Positions 1 to 7,405 are shown, numbered from the stretch's first letter. The stretch is DNA of 22,706 nucleotides from a virus (IMGVR_UViG_3300006616_000060:1-22706), one strand, 5' to 3'. The notes: a model not told the origin generated them from the letters alone. A program made the numbers and translations.

Positions 1-438
1 GGACCAGCTGGAGCTGATGGAGCTATAGGAGCTGACGGAGCAGATGGTGCTACTGGCCCAGCTGGCGCAACAGGCCCACAAGGCCCGATTGGTAATACAG
101 GGCCACAAGGGGCAACTGGTAACACTGGCCCTCAAGGCGCAACAGGCCCACAAGGTTCTCAAGGGCCCCAAGGTAATACTGGCGCAACTGGATCTCAAGG
201 GCCAGCTGGATCTACAGGAGCCACAGGAGCCCAAGGGTCTACAGGAGCCGCAGGTGCTGATGGCGAAGACGGACTAAAAGGTGGCGGTTCAGATTTGATT
301 TTCTTTGAGAATAGTCAAAATGTTACTACAAATTACACAATATCTAACAATAAAAATGCAATGAGTGCAGGGCCAATAACAATTAACAGCGGCGTTACTG
401 TTACAATAGGTAATGGCGAAACATGGACGGTGGTATAA
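1..438 (+). CDS. Collagen-like tail fibre protein, C-terminal part (5' truncated by window edge)
   Basis: The frame is open from base 1 to a TAA at 436-438 (145 codons) and has no start codon inside the window, so the gene begins upstream. The first ~93 residues are Gly-X-Y triplets ([20 protein letters not shown] types), as in phage tail fibres with a collagen-like trimeric shaft. They are followed by a ~50-residue non-collagen tail rich in Asn, Thr, Ile and Val that ends in NGETWTVV, a type of ending common on tail fibres and tip proteins of marine phages. The role is probably a virion tail fibre or fibre tip used in adsorption. The next gene starts at the base after the stop codon. A second, complete collagen-like fibre lies at 2704-4242, so the phage carries two. 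Fibre identity is secure; its exact place in the virion is not. Confidence 0.85.
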   Translation, partial: GPAGADGAIGADGADGATGPAGATGPQGPIGNTGPQGATGNTGPQGATGPQGSQGPQGNTGATGSQGPAGSTGATGAQGSTGAAGADGEDGLKGGGSDLIFFENSQNVTTNYTISNNKNAMSAGPITINSGVTVTIGNGETWTVV

Positions 439-822
439 ATGAGTACATTAAAAGTAAATAATATCGAAGAAGCTACTTCAGGTGGAGGTAAAGTTTTCTT
501 GTCTAGGGCTTGGTGTAATTGGACTGGTGAAGGTACAGTATCTGTACGTGGTGATGGTAATGTTTCGACTGTTACTGACTTGGGAGAAGGTCGTTATAGA
601 GTAAACTACAGCAACAACTTTAGCTCTGCTTCTGGGTACACAGCTGTTTCAACAGCAGGTTCTAATATAACAGACTATGCTTCTCAAGCTGACGCTAATG
701 ATCATGCCAATTTTCAAGGTAATAAGACAACAGCTAACGTACCTGTATTTTCTGTAGATCATGACGATGGTACTCAAGATGATGCATTCAACATGGATTT
801 AATTTGTGTGGGTGATGAATGA
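439..822 (+). CDS. Small tail-tip protein, paralogue of 1208-1579
   Basis: This 127-aa protein begins MSTLKVNNIEEATSGGG and continues with an all-beta-looking stretch (SRAWCNWTGEGTVSV, then NVSTVTDLGEGRYRVNYSNN). The same pattern, MSTIKVDNL, then KAWASWDGTGTVS and NVSSVSDGGTGLW, recurs in the gene at 1208-1579, so the two are paralogues. Proteins with this MSTxKVxxI start and a KAWxxxxGTGTV core are familiar as small tail-fibre or tail-tip genes of marine podo- and myoviruses; this is from memory of the family, not a search. It begins immediately after the fibre stop codon and shares ATGA with the next gene, so translation is probably coupled. There is no clear Shine-Dalgarno, which fits coupling. 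The precise function (receptor contact or fibre assembly) is unknown. Confidence 0.7.
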   Translation: MSTLKVNNIEEATSGGGKVFLSRAWCNWTGEGTVSVRGDGNVSTVTDLGEGRYRVNYSNNFSSASGYTAVSTAGSNITDYASQADANDHANFQGNKTTANVPVFSVDHDDGTQDDAFNMDLICVGDE

Positions 823-1211
823 CAAACTATAGAGTTATATATGAAGACCCTGACCACCCAGAGCAACCAGCTATGGTATTAGTCCCTAGTGATAACTGGT
901 TAGCTGATGCAATGGCAGGGAAGCTACCGCCTATATCTGTTTATTGGGAACTGCAAGATGATGAACAAAAAGCTATTGATGAAGGTAGGCATTCTACCTT
1001 TAAGCATGACCCCAGTAAATGGGAAAAACAATTCACTGCCCCAAGAATAGATAAGCTAACTGAAGAAGAAGCTATGGAGTATTTAGTTATGAAAGACATA
1101 CCAAGACGAGTATGGTCTGTAGAATACAATAGACCCATGTTTAAGATTGTCAAAACAGAACAAGTCCCTAGCAATAGGCAGTTTAGAAACGCATGGGAGA
1201 TGGTACAATGA
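819..1211 (+). CDS. Tail-fibre accessory protein with FRNAWE C-terminus
   Basis: This is a 130-aa soluble protein with no signal or membrane segment. The N-terminus (MTNYRVIYEDPDHPEQPAMV) and the C-terminus (MFKIV, then PSNRQFRNAWEMV) match a small protein type that often sits next to tail-fibre genes in phages. The C-terminal PSxRxFRNAW motif is shared with the gene at 2339-2695 ([11 protein letters not shown]), so the two are partial relatives. It overlaps the preceding gene by ATGA (819-822) and the following gene in the same way (1208-1211). Fibre assembly or a small virion component is inferred from context; no biochemical role is known to me. Confidence 0.65.
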   Translation: MTNYRVIYEDPDHPEQPAMVLVPSDNWLADAMAGKLPPISVYWELQDDEQKAIDEGRHSTFKHDPSKWEKQFTAPRIDKLTEEEAMEYLVMKDIPRRVWSVEYNRPMFKIVKTEQVPSNRQFRNAWEMVQ

Positions 1212-1579
1212 GTACAATAAAAGTAGATAATTTACAGACTACAAGCGGTGCTGGTCAATACACATCTAAGGCTTGGGCTTCATGGGATGGTACAGGTACA
1301 GTTTCTATATTCTCCTCTGGCAATGTGTCTTCGGTTTCAGATGGTGGAACGGGTCTTTGGACGGCTAACTTCTCCAACAATATGACAAGTACAGGCTATG
1401 TTACTGCAATGAATGTTGGTAAAGGTGATGCTTCAGGCGATTTAAATGTAGCCGCACATTACAGGTCAGAAGTTTCAGGCACTGCTAGAAAAACAAATTA
1501 TGTAAGAATGTGTTCAGCAAACAAATCAAATTATGTTTCGTTTGATCACGGCATAGTGGATTTAACTTTAACTATGTAA
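1208..1579 (+). CDS. Small tail-tip protein, paralogue of 439-822
   Basis: This 123-aa protein is a paralogue of the gene at 439 (see that entry), with the same MSTIKVDNL start, KAWASWDGTGTVSI core and NVSSVSDGGTGLW repeat. The ATG at 1208 was chosen over the in-frame ATG at 1193 for two reasons: it aligns with the start of the paralogue, and it forms an ATGA overlap with the stop of the preceding gene. Having two diverged copies separated by a different accessory gene suggests duplication of a tip module or acquisition of two versions. No signal peptide or membrane segment is seen. A virion tip role is inferred from neighbours and family resemblance. Confidence 0.7.
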   Translation: MSTIKVDNLQTTSGAGQYTSKAWASWDGTGTVSIFSSGNVSSVSDGGTGLWTANFSNNMTSTGYVTAMNVGKGDASGDLNVAAHYRSEVSGTARKTNYVRMCSANKSNYVSFDHGIVDLTLTM

Positions 1580-1604
1580 AATACATAAGATTAGGAAAAA
1601 ACAA

Positions 1605-1910
1605 ATGGCAAGTACAATAAGAGGAAGCGATAACTTTGATAGTGGGAATGTAGGGCCAAGCACAACTTATGGTGATGTTGGCACTTATGCTATACTGCAA
1701 AGGTCAACTAGTAATACGGCTTTAGTCGCAAATACTACCTATGCAGGGTCTGGGCTAAAAATTACTGGTATGAACCAACGAGACCTTTGGGGGTCAGTAC
1801 ATTCTAACTGGCCTAATGGGGCGTCTCCATCTGGGACTTGGAGAAGCATGTCAACTGTTAGTGCCATAAGCGGTTGGAATGCAATGGGTTTATTTGTAAG
1901 GATTTCTTAA
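1605..1910 (+). CDS. Small tail-tip/fibre protein ending LFVRIS
   Basis: This 101-aa protein has a start MASTIRGSDNFDSGNVG, a Gly/Ser/Thr/Trp-rich middle (SGTWRSMS) and an aromatic-aliphatic C-terminus ending in LFVRIS. Small proteins and fibre C-termini with a 'STIKGxDNFDS ... GTWR ... LFxRIS' layout recur in tail-tip clusters of marine phages. A good ribosome binding site (TAGGAAAA, about 8 bases before the ATG) supports this start. Receptor binding or tip capping is the likely role, by inference from family and position between other tip genes. The sequence shows no catalytic motif. Confidence 0.65.
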   Translation: MASTIRGSDNFDSGNVGPSTTYGDVGTYAILQRSTSNTALVANTTYAGSGLKITGMNQRDLWGSVHSNWPNGASPSGTWRSMSTVSAISGWNAMGLFVRIS

Positions 1911-2327
1911 ATGACTATAACAATAACAGAAGTACGAAACGCACAATCACTAAACGCAGACAATACTGCATTTGAAGTAGAAATTAATCATCCAGAACAT
2001 GGTTGGATACCTTACGGATTAAGCCCTGAAGATACAGATATGACTGTAGACAACAGCATATTGCTTGAACTTATTGGTTCAGACTATGTGGCTTATGTAG
2101 CACCTACTCAAGCAGAGCTAAATGCAGAACTAGCTTCAAATCTACGAGGTCAGCGTGACCAAAGATTAGTAGAAGAGGTAGACCCAATAGTAACTAACTC
2201 TCTGCGATGGGCTGAACTTACAGATGCTAAACAAGCAGAGTGGACACAGTACCGAACTGACTTGCTTAACTTACCAGCCCAAGCTGGGTTTCCTAACACA
2301 GTTACTTGGCCTACTAAACCAACATAA
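1911..2327 (+). CDS. Phage tail assembly chaperone-like protein (Phage_tail_APC type)
   Basis: This is a 138-aa protein. The C-terminal half carries the signature of the phage tail fibre assembly chaperone family: an RGQRDQRLVEEVDPIV helix, TDAKQAEWTQYRTDLLNLPAQ, then GFPN and a final VTWPTKP. The N-terminal half (to about residue 70) is a variable, acidic domain, which is usual in this family. Such proteins help fold or attach tail fibres and are normally encoded beside the fibre gene, as here. The Shine-Dalgarno AAGGATT lies before the ATG, and the gene begins directly after the stop of the preceding tip gene. Family assignment is fairly secure; which fibre it serves is unknown. Confidence 0.75.
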   Translation: MTITITEVRNAQSLNADNTAFEVEINHPEHGWIPYGLSPEDTDMTVDNSILLELIGSDYVAYVAPTQAELNAELASNLRGQRDQRLVEEVDPIVTNSLRWAELTDAKQAEWTQYRTDLLNLPAQAGFPNTVTWPTKPT

Positions 2328-2338
2328 GGAATAAATAA

Positions 2339-2695
2339 ATGTCTACATTTATAAAGATAGGCGCAACACAGTATGATAGCGCAAATTATGAAATACCAGC
2401 TGAACGTACTTTTCGAAATGGCTGGGAAGCAAACTCAGATACAGGTGTTATATCTGTGAACATGGATAAAGCTAAAGATATTTGGCGTGATAAAATCCGT
2501 GAAGCTAGGATAAAACCTTTAGCCGATTTAGACACAGCTTACATGAAGGCTCTTGAGACAGATGCTAGTACAACTCAGATTATTGCTGACAAGCAAGCAC
2601 TACGGGACGCACCTTCGCTTTCTTCAATTAATTCGGCAACAACAGTGGAAGAATTAAAAGCAATACAGCCTGTGCCTAATGTAACGATTGAGTAG
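2339..2695 (+). CDS. Tail-fibre accessory protein with TFRNGWE motif
   Basis: This 118-aa soluble protein has an N-terminal beta part ([20 protein letters not shown]), the FRNGWE motif at about residues 26-31, and a helical C-terminal half ([46 protein letters not shown]). The DKQALRDAP...TxEELK pattern is typical of small phage proteins found next to fibres and assembly chaperones. It shares the FRNxW motif with the C-terminus of the gene at 819. The RBS AAGGAATAAATAA precedes the ATG. Its stop codon TAG runs straight into the Shine-Dalgarno of the fibre gene at 2704 (TAGGAACTATA-ATG), so the two are probably co-translated. Virion or assembly role is inferred. Confidence 0.65.
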   Translation: MSTFIKIGATQYDSANYEIPAERTFRNGWEANSDTGVISVNMDKAKDIWRDKIREARIKPLADLDTAYMKALETDASTTQIIADKQALRDAPSLSSINSATTVEELKAIQPVPNVTIE

Positions 2696-2703
2696 GAACT
2701 ATA

Positions 2704-4242
2704 ATGAGTAGGTCAAAAAGTAGAAAGTTTGCAGACATTCTATCTAACAACATGGGTAACATATTGGCAGATGGTCTAATAGACGCAACTGAGATTACAA
2801 ACTTAGGCACAGCGGCAACTTCGGCAGCTACTGATTTTATGCCAGCATCAATGACTACAGCAACAGACGCAACTGGCTCAGACTTTATACCAGTGTATGA
2901 TGCAGTAAATGGTGTCTGGACAAAGCAGACAATAACTGTAGCGGCACTACAGGGTCAAACTGGAGCTACAGGTGCACAAGGTATCCAAGGTGCTACAGGA
3001 GCCGCTGGAGCTGATGGTGCTACAGGAGCTGATGGTAACGATGGAGCCGATGGTGCTACAGGAGCCACTGGAGCCCAAGGTATCCAAGGTATCCAAGGTG
3101 CAACTGGTGCTACTGGAGCCGCTGGAGCTGATGGTAACGATGGAGCCGATGGTGCTACAGGTCCACAAGGTATCCAAGGTGCTACAGGTCCACAAGGTGC
3201 TGATGGTAACGATGGAGCTACTGGTGCAACTGGTCCACAGGGTGCGACTGGTCCACAGGGTGCGACTGGTCCAGCTGGAGCAGACGGAAACGATGGAGCT
3301 ACAGGACCACAAGGTGCTACAGGAGCTACTGGCCCACAAGGACCTACGGGGAATACTGGTCCTCAAGGTGCTACTGGACCACAAGGTGTGGCAGGTACAA
3401 ATGCCGCTGTTTATAATAATAACACAAGTTCTACAGGTTTCTTTGATTTACCTTCTGGTACGACTTCACAGAGACCCTCTAGTCCTCAAATCGGCTATAT
3501 GAGATTCAACACTACTCTTAACACCGCAGAGGTTTATACAAGTTCTGGATGGTATAGTACAGCCGATTCAGTTCCAATATCTTTTAATGCTAGAATTTTT
3601 ATGGTTGGAGGCGGTGGCGGCGGCACTGGCGGTGTAGCCGCTGTTTATTTTGGCGGTGGTGGCGGAGGTGGATTGGTCACTGAGGTTGCATCACAGGGAA
3701 TGCAAACAAATACAGTTTATACAGTTTCTGTTGGCGCAGGTGGCGCAGGTGGTAATGGTACTACTGGCGGTAACGGTGGAACAAGTAGCCTCACAGGTGT
3801 TGGAGTTAATCTTTCAGCTACAGGTGGCTACGGCGACCCTCATAATTCTAGTCTTGGTGGTGGTAACGCTTCGTATAGTGGCGCAAGTACCACTGGGTCA
3901 TATGCAGGAGGTGTAGGTGCAGGTTCGGCAGGTAACGCATCTACGAACCAAGCTGGACCAGCAACATCTACAAACATTACAGGGTCTACTGTATCAGGAT
4001 ATGGTGGTGGAGGCCACGCTGGTAATGACGGAGGTAATAGAACAGGCACAAGAGCCGCTGGTTTTGGTACAGGTGCAGATGGTGAAGGTTCAGGCGGTCC
4101 ATTTAATGCAGGTTATTCTGGTCGTGTTATTATAAGGTCACCTAGGTCAGTAAAAGTAGCTACAGGTAGTACTACAACCTCTACAGTGGGTTCAGATACA
4201 GTAATAATTTTTAATAGTAGCGGTACTATTGAGTTCAGTTAG
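2704..4242 (+). CDS. Collagen-like tail fibre with glycine-rich tip domain
   Basis: This 512-aa protein has four visible regions. Residues 1-82 form an N-terminal segment ([19 protein letters not shown]) that may attach to the tail. Residues ~83-229 are nearly unbroken Gly-X-Y triplets ([20 protein letters not shown]), a collagen-like trimeric shaft. Residues ~250-290 ([29 protein letters not shown]) match a motif common in tail fibres. Residues ~300-476 are glycine-rich ([30 protein letters not shown]), ending in YSGRVIIR. Glycine-rich tips of this sort are known in phage receptor-binding adhesins, where they form polyglycine-II packing with variable loops. The final residues SGTIEFS close a beta segment. 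Role: host recognition fibre (inference from architecture). Its repeats could recombine with the fibre ending at 438. The start is supported by TAGGAA six bases upstream. Confidence 0.88.
   Translation: MSRSKSRKFADILSNNMGNILADGLIDATEITNLGTAATSAATDFMPASMTTATDATGSDFIPVYDAVNGVWTKQTITVAALQGQTGATGAQGIQGATGAAGADGATGADGNDGADGATGATGAQGIQGIQGATGATGAAGADGNDGADGATGPQGIQGATGPQGADGNDGATGATGPQGATGPQGATGPAGADGNDGATGPQGATGATGPQGPTGNTGPQGATGPQGVAGTNAAVYNNNTSSTGFFDLPSGTTSQRPSSPQIGYMRFNTTLNTAEVYTSSGWYSTADSVPISFNARIFMVGGGGGGTGGVAAVYFGGGGGGGLVTEVASQGMQTNTVYTVSVGAGGAGGNGTTGGNGGTSSLTGVGVNLSATGGYGDPHNSSLGGGNASYSGASTTGSYAGGVGAGSAGNASTNQAGPATSTNITGSTVSGYGGGGHAGNDGGNRTGTRAAGFGTGADGEGSGGPFNAGYSGRVIIRSPRSVKVATGSTTTSTVGSDTVIIFNSSGTIEFS
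2950..3396 (+). repeat. Collagen-coding repeat tract with exact direct repeats
   Basis: The tract encodes about 49 Gly-X-Y triplets with low codon diversity, so DNA repeats are nearly identical. A 38-bp perfect direct repeat occupies 3025-3062 and 3124-3161 (99 bp apart, exactly 33 codons). An 18-bp unit is perfectly tandem at 3232-3249 and 3250-3267. Both distances are multiples of three, so slippage or recombination would change shaft length in frame. A related, less regular tract lies at about 1-280. Confidence 0.85.
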
Positions 4243-4254
4243 GAGATTTACTAG

Positions 4255-4644
4255 ATGGCAAGTTTTGCAGAGCTAAACAACAATAATGTCGTATTACGTG
4301 TCGTAAAGATGGATAATGACACAATGTTAGATGCCTTTGGTAACGAAAGCGAAGGTATGGGAATTGCTGAGTGTAACAGAATATGGGGTACGTCTAGGTG
4401 GGTGCAATGTAGTGCATCAAACGCCTTTAGAAAACGATTTGCTTCTATTGGTTCAACTTATGATGAAACCAGAGACGTGTTTATTGACAAAAAAATATAC
4501 TCTAATTGGGTTTTAGATGAAACAACTCTGTCCTATATCCCACCCGTTCCACATCCTAATGATGGCGATTATCACAGATGGGATCAAGAAAATAATGAAT
4601 GGACTTATTTAGGGTCTACTAACCCAACTGAAAGTATAGGATAA
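4255..4644 (+). CDS. Small virion-associated protein (MASFAELNNNNVV family)
   Basis: This 129-aa soluble protein starts MASFAELNNNNVVLRVVKMD. It contains IWGTSRWVQCS, then RKRFASIGSTYDETRDVFI, NWVLDETTLSYIPPVPHP and a C-terminal DGDYHRWDQENNEWTYL. This ordered set of Trp- and Tyr-containing motifs (YDExRDxFI ... SWVLxExTxxWxPPVxxP ... YxWxExxxxW) is a recurrent small protein of marine phage genomes, usually beside tail fibres, and often listed as a structural protein; I know no biochemical function for it. An RBS (TAGGAGATT) overlaps the stop codon region of the fibre gene. Its own stop TAA is followed immediately by the ATG at 4645. Confidence 0.7.
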   Translation: MASFAELNNNNVVLRVVKMDNDTMLDAFGNESEGMGIAECNRIWGTSRWVQCSASNAFRKRFASIGSTYDETRDVFIDKKIYSNWVLDETTLSYIPPVPHPNDGDYHRWDQENNEWTYLGSTNPTESIG

Positions 4645-4917
4645 ATGGTGGCTAATGATAGTGGCTGGCACATAGTCAAGAGTGTACCTGCAACCCTGCT
4701 TCTCGGATTAATCACACAGGCTGGAGCAATAGTCTGGACTGTGAGTATGATGATGGCAGACATCCAAGATAACCAAACAGATATTGTTGAGTTCGGACAG
4801 CGTATATCTAAAGTTGAACAGCTGGTACAAAACCAAGCTGTCTCTATGGCACGAATAGATGTGAACATAGAACACATCCGTACATCAGTCGAGAAGATGG
4901 CAAACCGAAGTGATTAG
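4645..4917 (+). CDS. Membrane-anchored coiled-coil protein, possible inner-membrane spanin
   Basis: This 90-aa protein has one hydrophobic segment at residues ~14-37 (VPATLLLGLITQAGAIVWTV) and a C-terminal part of ~50 residues with heptad-like spacing (IVEFGQRISKVEQLVQNQ, VNIEHIRTSVEKM), predicted to be a coiled coil. A short N-terminus, one membrane helix and a coiled coil is the layout of i-spanins. The following gene is a small lipoprotein whose start overlaps this gene by 8 bases out of frame, which is a typical i-spanin/o-spanin arrangement. The assignment is by topology only, because spanins cannot be recognised by sequence. It could instead be a small tail or membrane protein; a second protein of the same topology is at 6572-7024. 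Confidence 0.6.
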   Translation: MVANDSGWHIVKSVPATLLLGLITQAGAIVWTVSMMMADIQDNQTDIVEFGQRISKVEQLVQNQAVSMARIDVNIEHIRTSVEKMANRSD

Positions 4918-5161
4918 GCTTGCCCTATCATTAGTAACCTTATTACTCACAACAGCATGTATCCCCGAAATCTATGTAGACACACCGATAGCCTTTCCGT
5001 CGAGTTGTCCGCATGGAGATACAGTATGTGAACGTAATCTCAACGCACAGACACTGGCCTATATCGGTCATAAAGATGCGGCGACAAAGCTGATGTGTCA
5101 GGATTACAAAGTAGAGAAAGTTATGGTTGAAGAATGTGGAAACTATTCGCCCCTTTATTAA
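4910..5161 (+). CDS. Small lipoprotein, possible outer-membrane spanin
   Basis: This 83-aa product starts at a GTG (4910) inside the end of the previous gene. The N-terminus MIRLALSLVTLLLTTAC is a textbook lipoprotein signal, with the lipobox LTTAC placing the lipidated Cys at residue 17. The mature part (67 aa) has four further Cys and a short helical segment, and is not notably proline-rich as many o-spanins are. The location after a membrane/coiled-coil gene, and before holin and endolysin, makes an o-spanin role plausible but unproven. It overlaps the next gene by 28 bases (5134-5161). The GTG start is chosen because only it supplies the signal sequence. Confidence 0.65.
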   Translation: MIRLALSLVTLLLTTACIPEIYVDTPIAFPSSCPHGDTVCERNLNAQTLAYIGHKDAATKLMCQDYKVEKVMVEECGNYSPLY

Positions 5162-5874
5162 TACTGCTGGCAACGTCAGCGTATGCAAACGACATCAATG
5201 GAGACTTCAGTAACAACTACGAAGACAGCACTGTAGACTCCAACAATGCTACAACTAACGAAACTAATAATTACAATGCGGCAGGGGCTTCTCAGGCCGC
5301 ACCTGTAATGTCAGCCATTTCACCTACGATGACAGGTGGCGGTGGTAACGATAGTTGTCTTTTACCTACTACCTCTGGCATCCAAGTCACTATGTTTGGG
5401 ATGTCCAGTGGAACAATGCAACAGGATGAGCACTGTAACCGCCGCAAGAACGCCCGACTACTAGGAACACCACAGCAAATTGGTGGATTAGGATTACAAG
5501 TGAGTGCCATCAGTGTCCTGTGTAGTTCACCAGATGGCAACGTATTCCGAAGTATGATGTTAGCCAGTACACCCTGTCCTATTATGGATGTTGTCACTGG
5601 TAAAATTCTAATGGGTAAAGCGGCAATAGATAAATATAGAGAACACCCAGAGATATACATTGTTGGCTACGAGCCCAGCAAAGTCTTCTGGGACACCTTG
5701 CTCAGAATTGGAGAAGATTTAAGCGATGAAGAAACAAAAGCAAAGGTTGCTACTGTCAGCGACAACCGCACTATTAGTCAGCGGTTCCGTAGTACACGCA
5801 GAGTCATATCAACCACCAGATCATTACAACCAGACGGGGGCACAGAAGATAACCGAACTGAAGGGAACGATTGA
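5134..5874 (+). CDS. Secreted protein of unknown function, Asn/Thr-rich N-terminus
   Basis: This 246-aa protein has an N-terminal signal peptide (MWKLFAPLLILLATSAYA, cleavage expected after AYA at residue 18). The next ~40 residues are rich in Asn, Thr, Ser and Asp (DSNNATTNETNNYN), followed by a globular part with four Cys (in SCLLPT, HCNRR, LCSSPDG, PCPIMD), which may form disulfides in the periplasm. The C-terminus is basic and Arg-rich (RFRSTRRVISTTR). I do not recognise a family. The last 149 bases overlap the start of the next gene in another frame. Its place within a lysis/membrane cluster suggests an envelope role, or a virion protein delivered to the periplasm. Confidence 0.7.
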   Translation: MWKLFAPLLILLATSAYANDINGDFSNNYEDSTVDSNNATTNETNNYNAAGASQAAPVMSAISPTMTGGGGNDSCLLPTTSGIQVTMFGMSSGTMQQDEHCNRRKNARLLGTPQQIGGLGLQVSAISVLCSSPDGNVFRSMMLASTPCPIMDVVTGKILMGKAAIDKYREHPEIYIVGYEPSKVFWDTLLRIGEDLSDEETKAKVATVSDNRTISQRFRSTRRVISTTRSLQPDGGTEDNRTEGND

Positions 5875-6568
5875 CATCATAAACAATAAACTGCTTGCAA
5901 GTGGACAGTTGGTCAATGGTTCTGTCGGTTACGCAACAGTCGGACGTGTGGTGATCGACGATGCACTTGATGATGGTAAGATAACAAATGCACAGTTCTT
6001 AGCCTATGAGGCGGCCTTAGATAAGGTGTCTTCACACGACTATGCAACAGCATCAAATGCAGCTGAATTATTTACTCAAGAGCATAGCGCGGCAATGAAC
6101 CAGCTGACACTTGCTGTTGACCTACTCACATCAGCAACATCAGTATTGGCTACAGCTACATCAGTAGCCGCAGTCGCGGCTGAAGCTGACACTAAGCCAG
6201 AGCAAGTTGCCCTACAGGACATGATCCAGACAGATGAGTATTCTATACAGGCGGCTGAAGTTGCAACGTACAACGATGCAGTTGATAACGTCGAGAAGTA
6301 CGCACAGCAAGCAGGTGCATTCATGGCGGCGGCAAACAATACAGACCTAACTTCATCCATAGACAGCTACACAGCCACTAATAATCTAGTCGCTGGTAAT
6401 TACACAGCCATCACGTACACACAGAATGTTGATGAGTTTGTGATTACTTGGGATGGCAATGGTACTGGTTGGTCTGGTTATCTATCAGACGACATGAGAG
6501 ATGCTACAGACATCTATGGTGCAAACACATACATGCAACAGCATGGGTCTCCAACTAAGGACATGTAA
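5726..6568 (+). CDS. Secreted Ala-rich helical protein of unknown function
   Basis: This 280-aa protein has a clear Sec signal peptide, MKKQKQRLLLSATTALLVSG followed by SVVHA, with cleavage near residue 25. The mature protein is Ala/Asp/Thr-rich and probably largely helical to ~residue 215, then ends in a Trp/Gly-containing segment (FVITWDGNGTGWSGY). No catalytic motif or known domain was recognised. The start is supported by GGAGAAG nine bases upstream and by the signal peptide. This start lies 149 bases inside the preceding gene, a large overlap for a phage. Together with the gene at 5134 it forms a pair of exported proteins of unknown role in the lysis cluster. Confidence 0.75.
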   Translation: MKKQKQRLLLSATTALLVSGSVVHAESYQPPDHYNQTGAQKITELKGTIDIINNKLLASGQLVNGSVGYATVGRVVIDDALDDGKITNAQFLAYEAALDKVSSHDYATASNAAELFTQEHSAAMNQLTLAVDLLTSATSVLATATSVAAVAAEADTKPEQVALQDMIQTDEYSIQAAEVATYNDAVDNVEKYAQQAGAFMAAANNTDLTSSIDSYTATNNLVAGNYTAITYTQNVDEFVITWDGNGTGWSGYLSDDMRDATDIYGANTYMQQHGSPTKDM

Positions 6569-6571
6569 TCA

Positions 6572-7024
6572 ATGGAAGACACAGAACTAAAGGTTGGCGG
6601 CTTCACCTTCAGAGGGTGGTACATAGCCGCCGCCTTGCCAATACTGTCTGCAATCAGCGGCGGTATTTATTATGGGTATGACACCCTCAATCGCTTTTAT
6701 GATGTAGAGAATGGTATTCACCTTGTGACGACTGAAGCTGACATGTTCAACGTCAGAGCCACAGACTTTAACTCTCGCATACAGGCACTGGAACAGGCGG
6801 TACAGGATAATGATGTTAGAGGTCTTAACACGCGGCTATCAACGATTAGTACGCAAATGCAAACAATTCTGGAACAGCAGAAAGACTTGTTGGACTTACG
6901 TTCTAAAGTTGAAAAGTCGAGTACAATCACGGATCAAATCGGCGATAAGCTGGATGTCTACCAGACGGAAATAGACGACATCTGGAAGGCTTATGACAGT
7001 CTTGCCAGCAATCCATTAAACTAA
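6572..7024 (+). CDS. Membrane-anchored coiled-coil protein
   Basis: This 150-aa protein has one hydrophobic segment at residues ~17-37 (WYIAAALPILSAISGGIYYG) followed by ~100 residues of heptad-like helix (FNSRIQALEQAVQDNDVRGL, STISTQMQTILEQQKDLLDL). The layout repeats that of the smaller protein at 4645-4917. N-terminal anchor plus long coiled coil is compatible with an i-spanin or a membrane scaffold; there is no paired lipoprotein next to this copy, so its function is open. It starts three bases after the preceding stop and ends nine bases before the holin gene, so it is in the same transcript. Confidence 0.65.
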   Translation: MEDTELKVGGFTFRGWYIAAALPILSAISGGIYYGYDTLNRFYDVENGIHLVTTEADMFNVRATDFNSRIQALEQAVQDNDVRGLNTRLSTISTQMQTILEQQKDLLDLRSKVEKSSTITDQIGDKLDVYQTEIDDIWKAYDSLASNPLN

Positions 7025-7033
7025 GGATTACAC

Positions 7034-7405
7034 ATGATACAATCATTGATAAACCCTGTAGCTGGGCTACTAGATAAATTTATTCCTGACAAAGACCAAG
7101 CGGCATCCCTTGCTCATGAGATAGCAACGATGTCCGAAAAACATGCCCAAGAACTGTCACTCGCGCAGTTAGCAGTAAACAAAGAGGAAGCCAAAGGTAA
7201 CTGGTTTCAATCGTCTTGGCGTCCAGCTGTTGCATGGATATGTGTCCTTGGGATGGCAGTGAACTTCCTCATCTCACCATTACTGTCGCCATTAGGAATT
7301 GATGTACCCCAAGCTGATACTTCAGTGATGATGCCAGTGTTGATGGGAATGCTCGGTCTTGGCGGTTTGCGTAGCTTTGAAAAGGTTAAAAAGGTGAACA
7401 AATGA
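7034..7405 (+). CDS. Holin, GTA-type (holin of 3TMs family)
   Basis: This 123-aa protein has an amphipathic N-terminus (MIQSLINPVAGLLDKFIPDK), a conserved NWFQSSWRPAVAWICVLGMA motif, one long hydrophobic segment (~64-87) and a second (~99-114, MMPVLMGMLGLGG), and a basic tail (FEKVKKVNK). The WFxxSWRPxxxW motif and organisation match the small holin family described from gene transfer agents and alphaproteobacterial phages. Holins form inner-membrane lesions that release endolysin. The gene has a strong RBS (AAGGATT) and overlaps the endolysin gene by ATGA (7402-7405), a classical lysis cassette. Confidence rests on motif and context. Confidence 0.85.
   Translation: MIQSLINPVAGLLDKFIPDKDQAASLAHEIATMSEKHAQELSLAQLAVNKEEAKGNWFQSSWRPAVAWICVLGMAVNFLISPLLSPLGIDVPQADTSVMMPVLMGMLGLGGLRSFEKVKKVNK

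Noticed and set aside
2950-3396. Repeat array as a possible CRISPR
   Set aside because: Repeats are protein-coding Gly-X-Y units, with no unique spacers and no cas genes.
2947-3502. Open frames on both strands across the collagen tract (for example 2972-3502 on + and 2947-3384 on -)
   Set aside because: They are by-products of the repeated Gly-X-Y codons read in other frames; the products are low-complexity and lack RBS.
3650-4135. Alternative-frame ORFs inside the glycine-rich fibre tip (3650-3916, 3917-4135 on +, 3840-4049 on -)
   Set aside because: GGT-rich coding gives stop-free shadows; the fibre frame explains the region.
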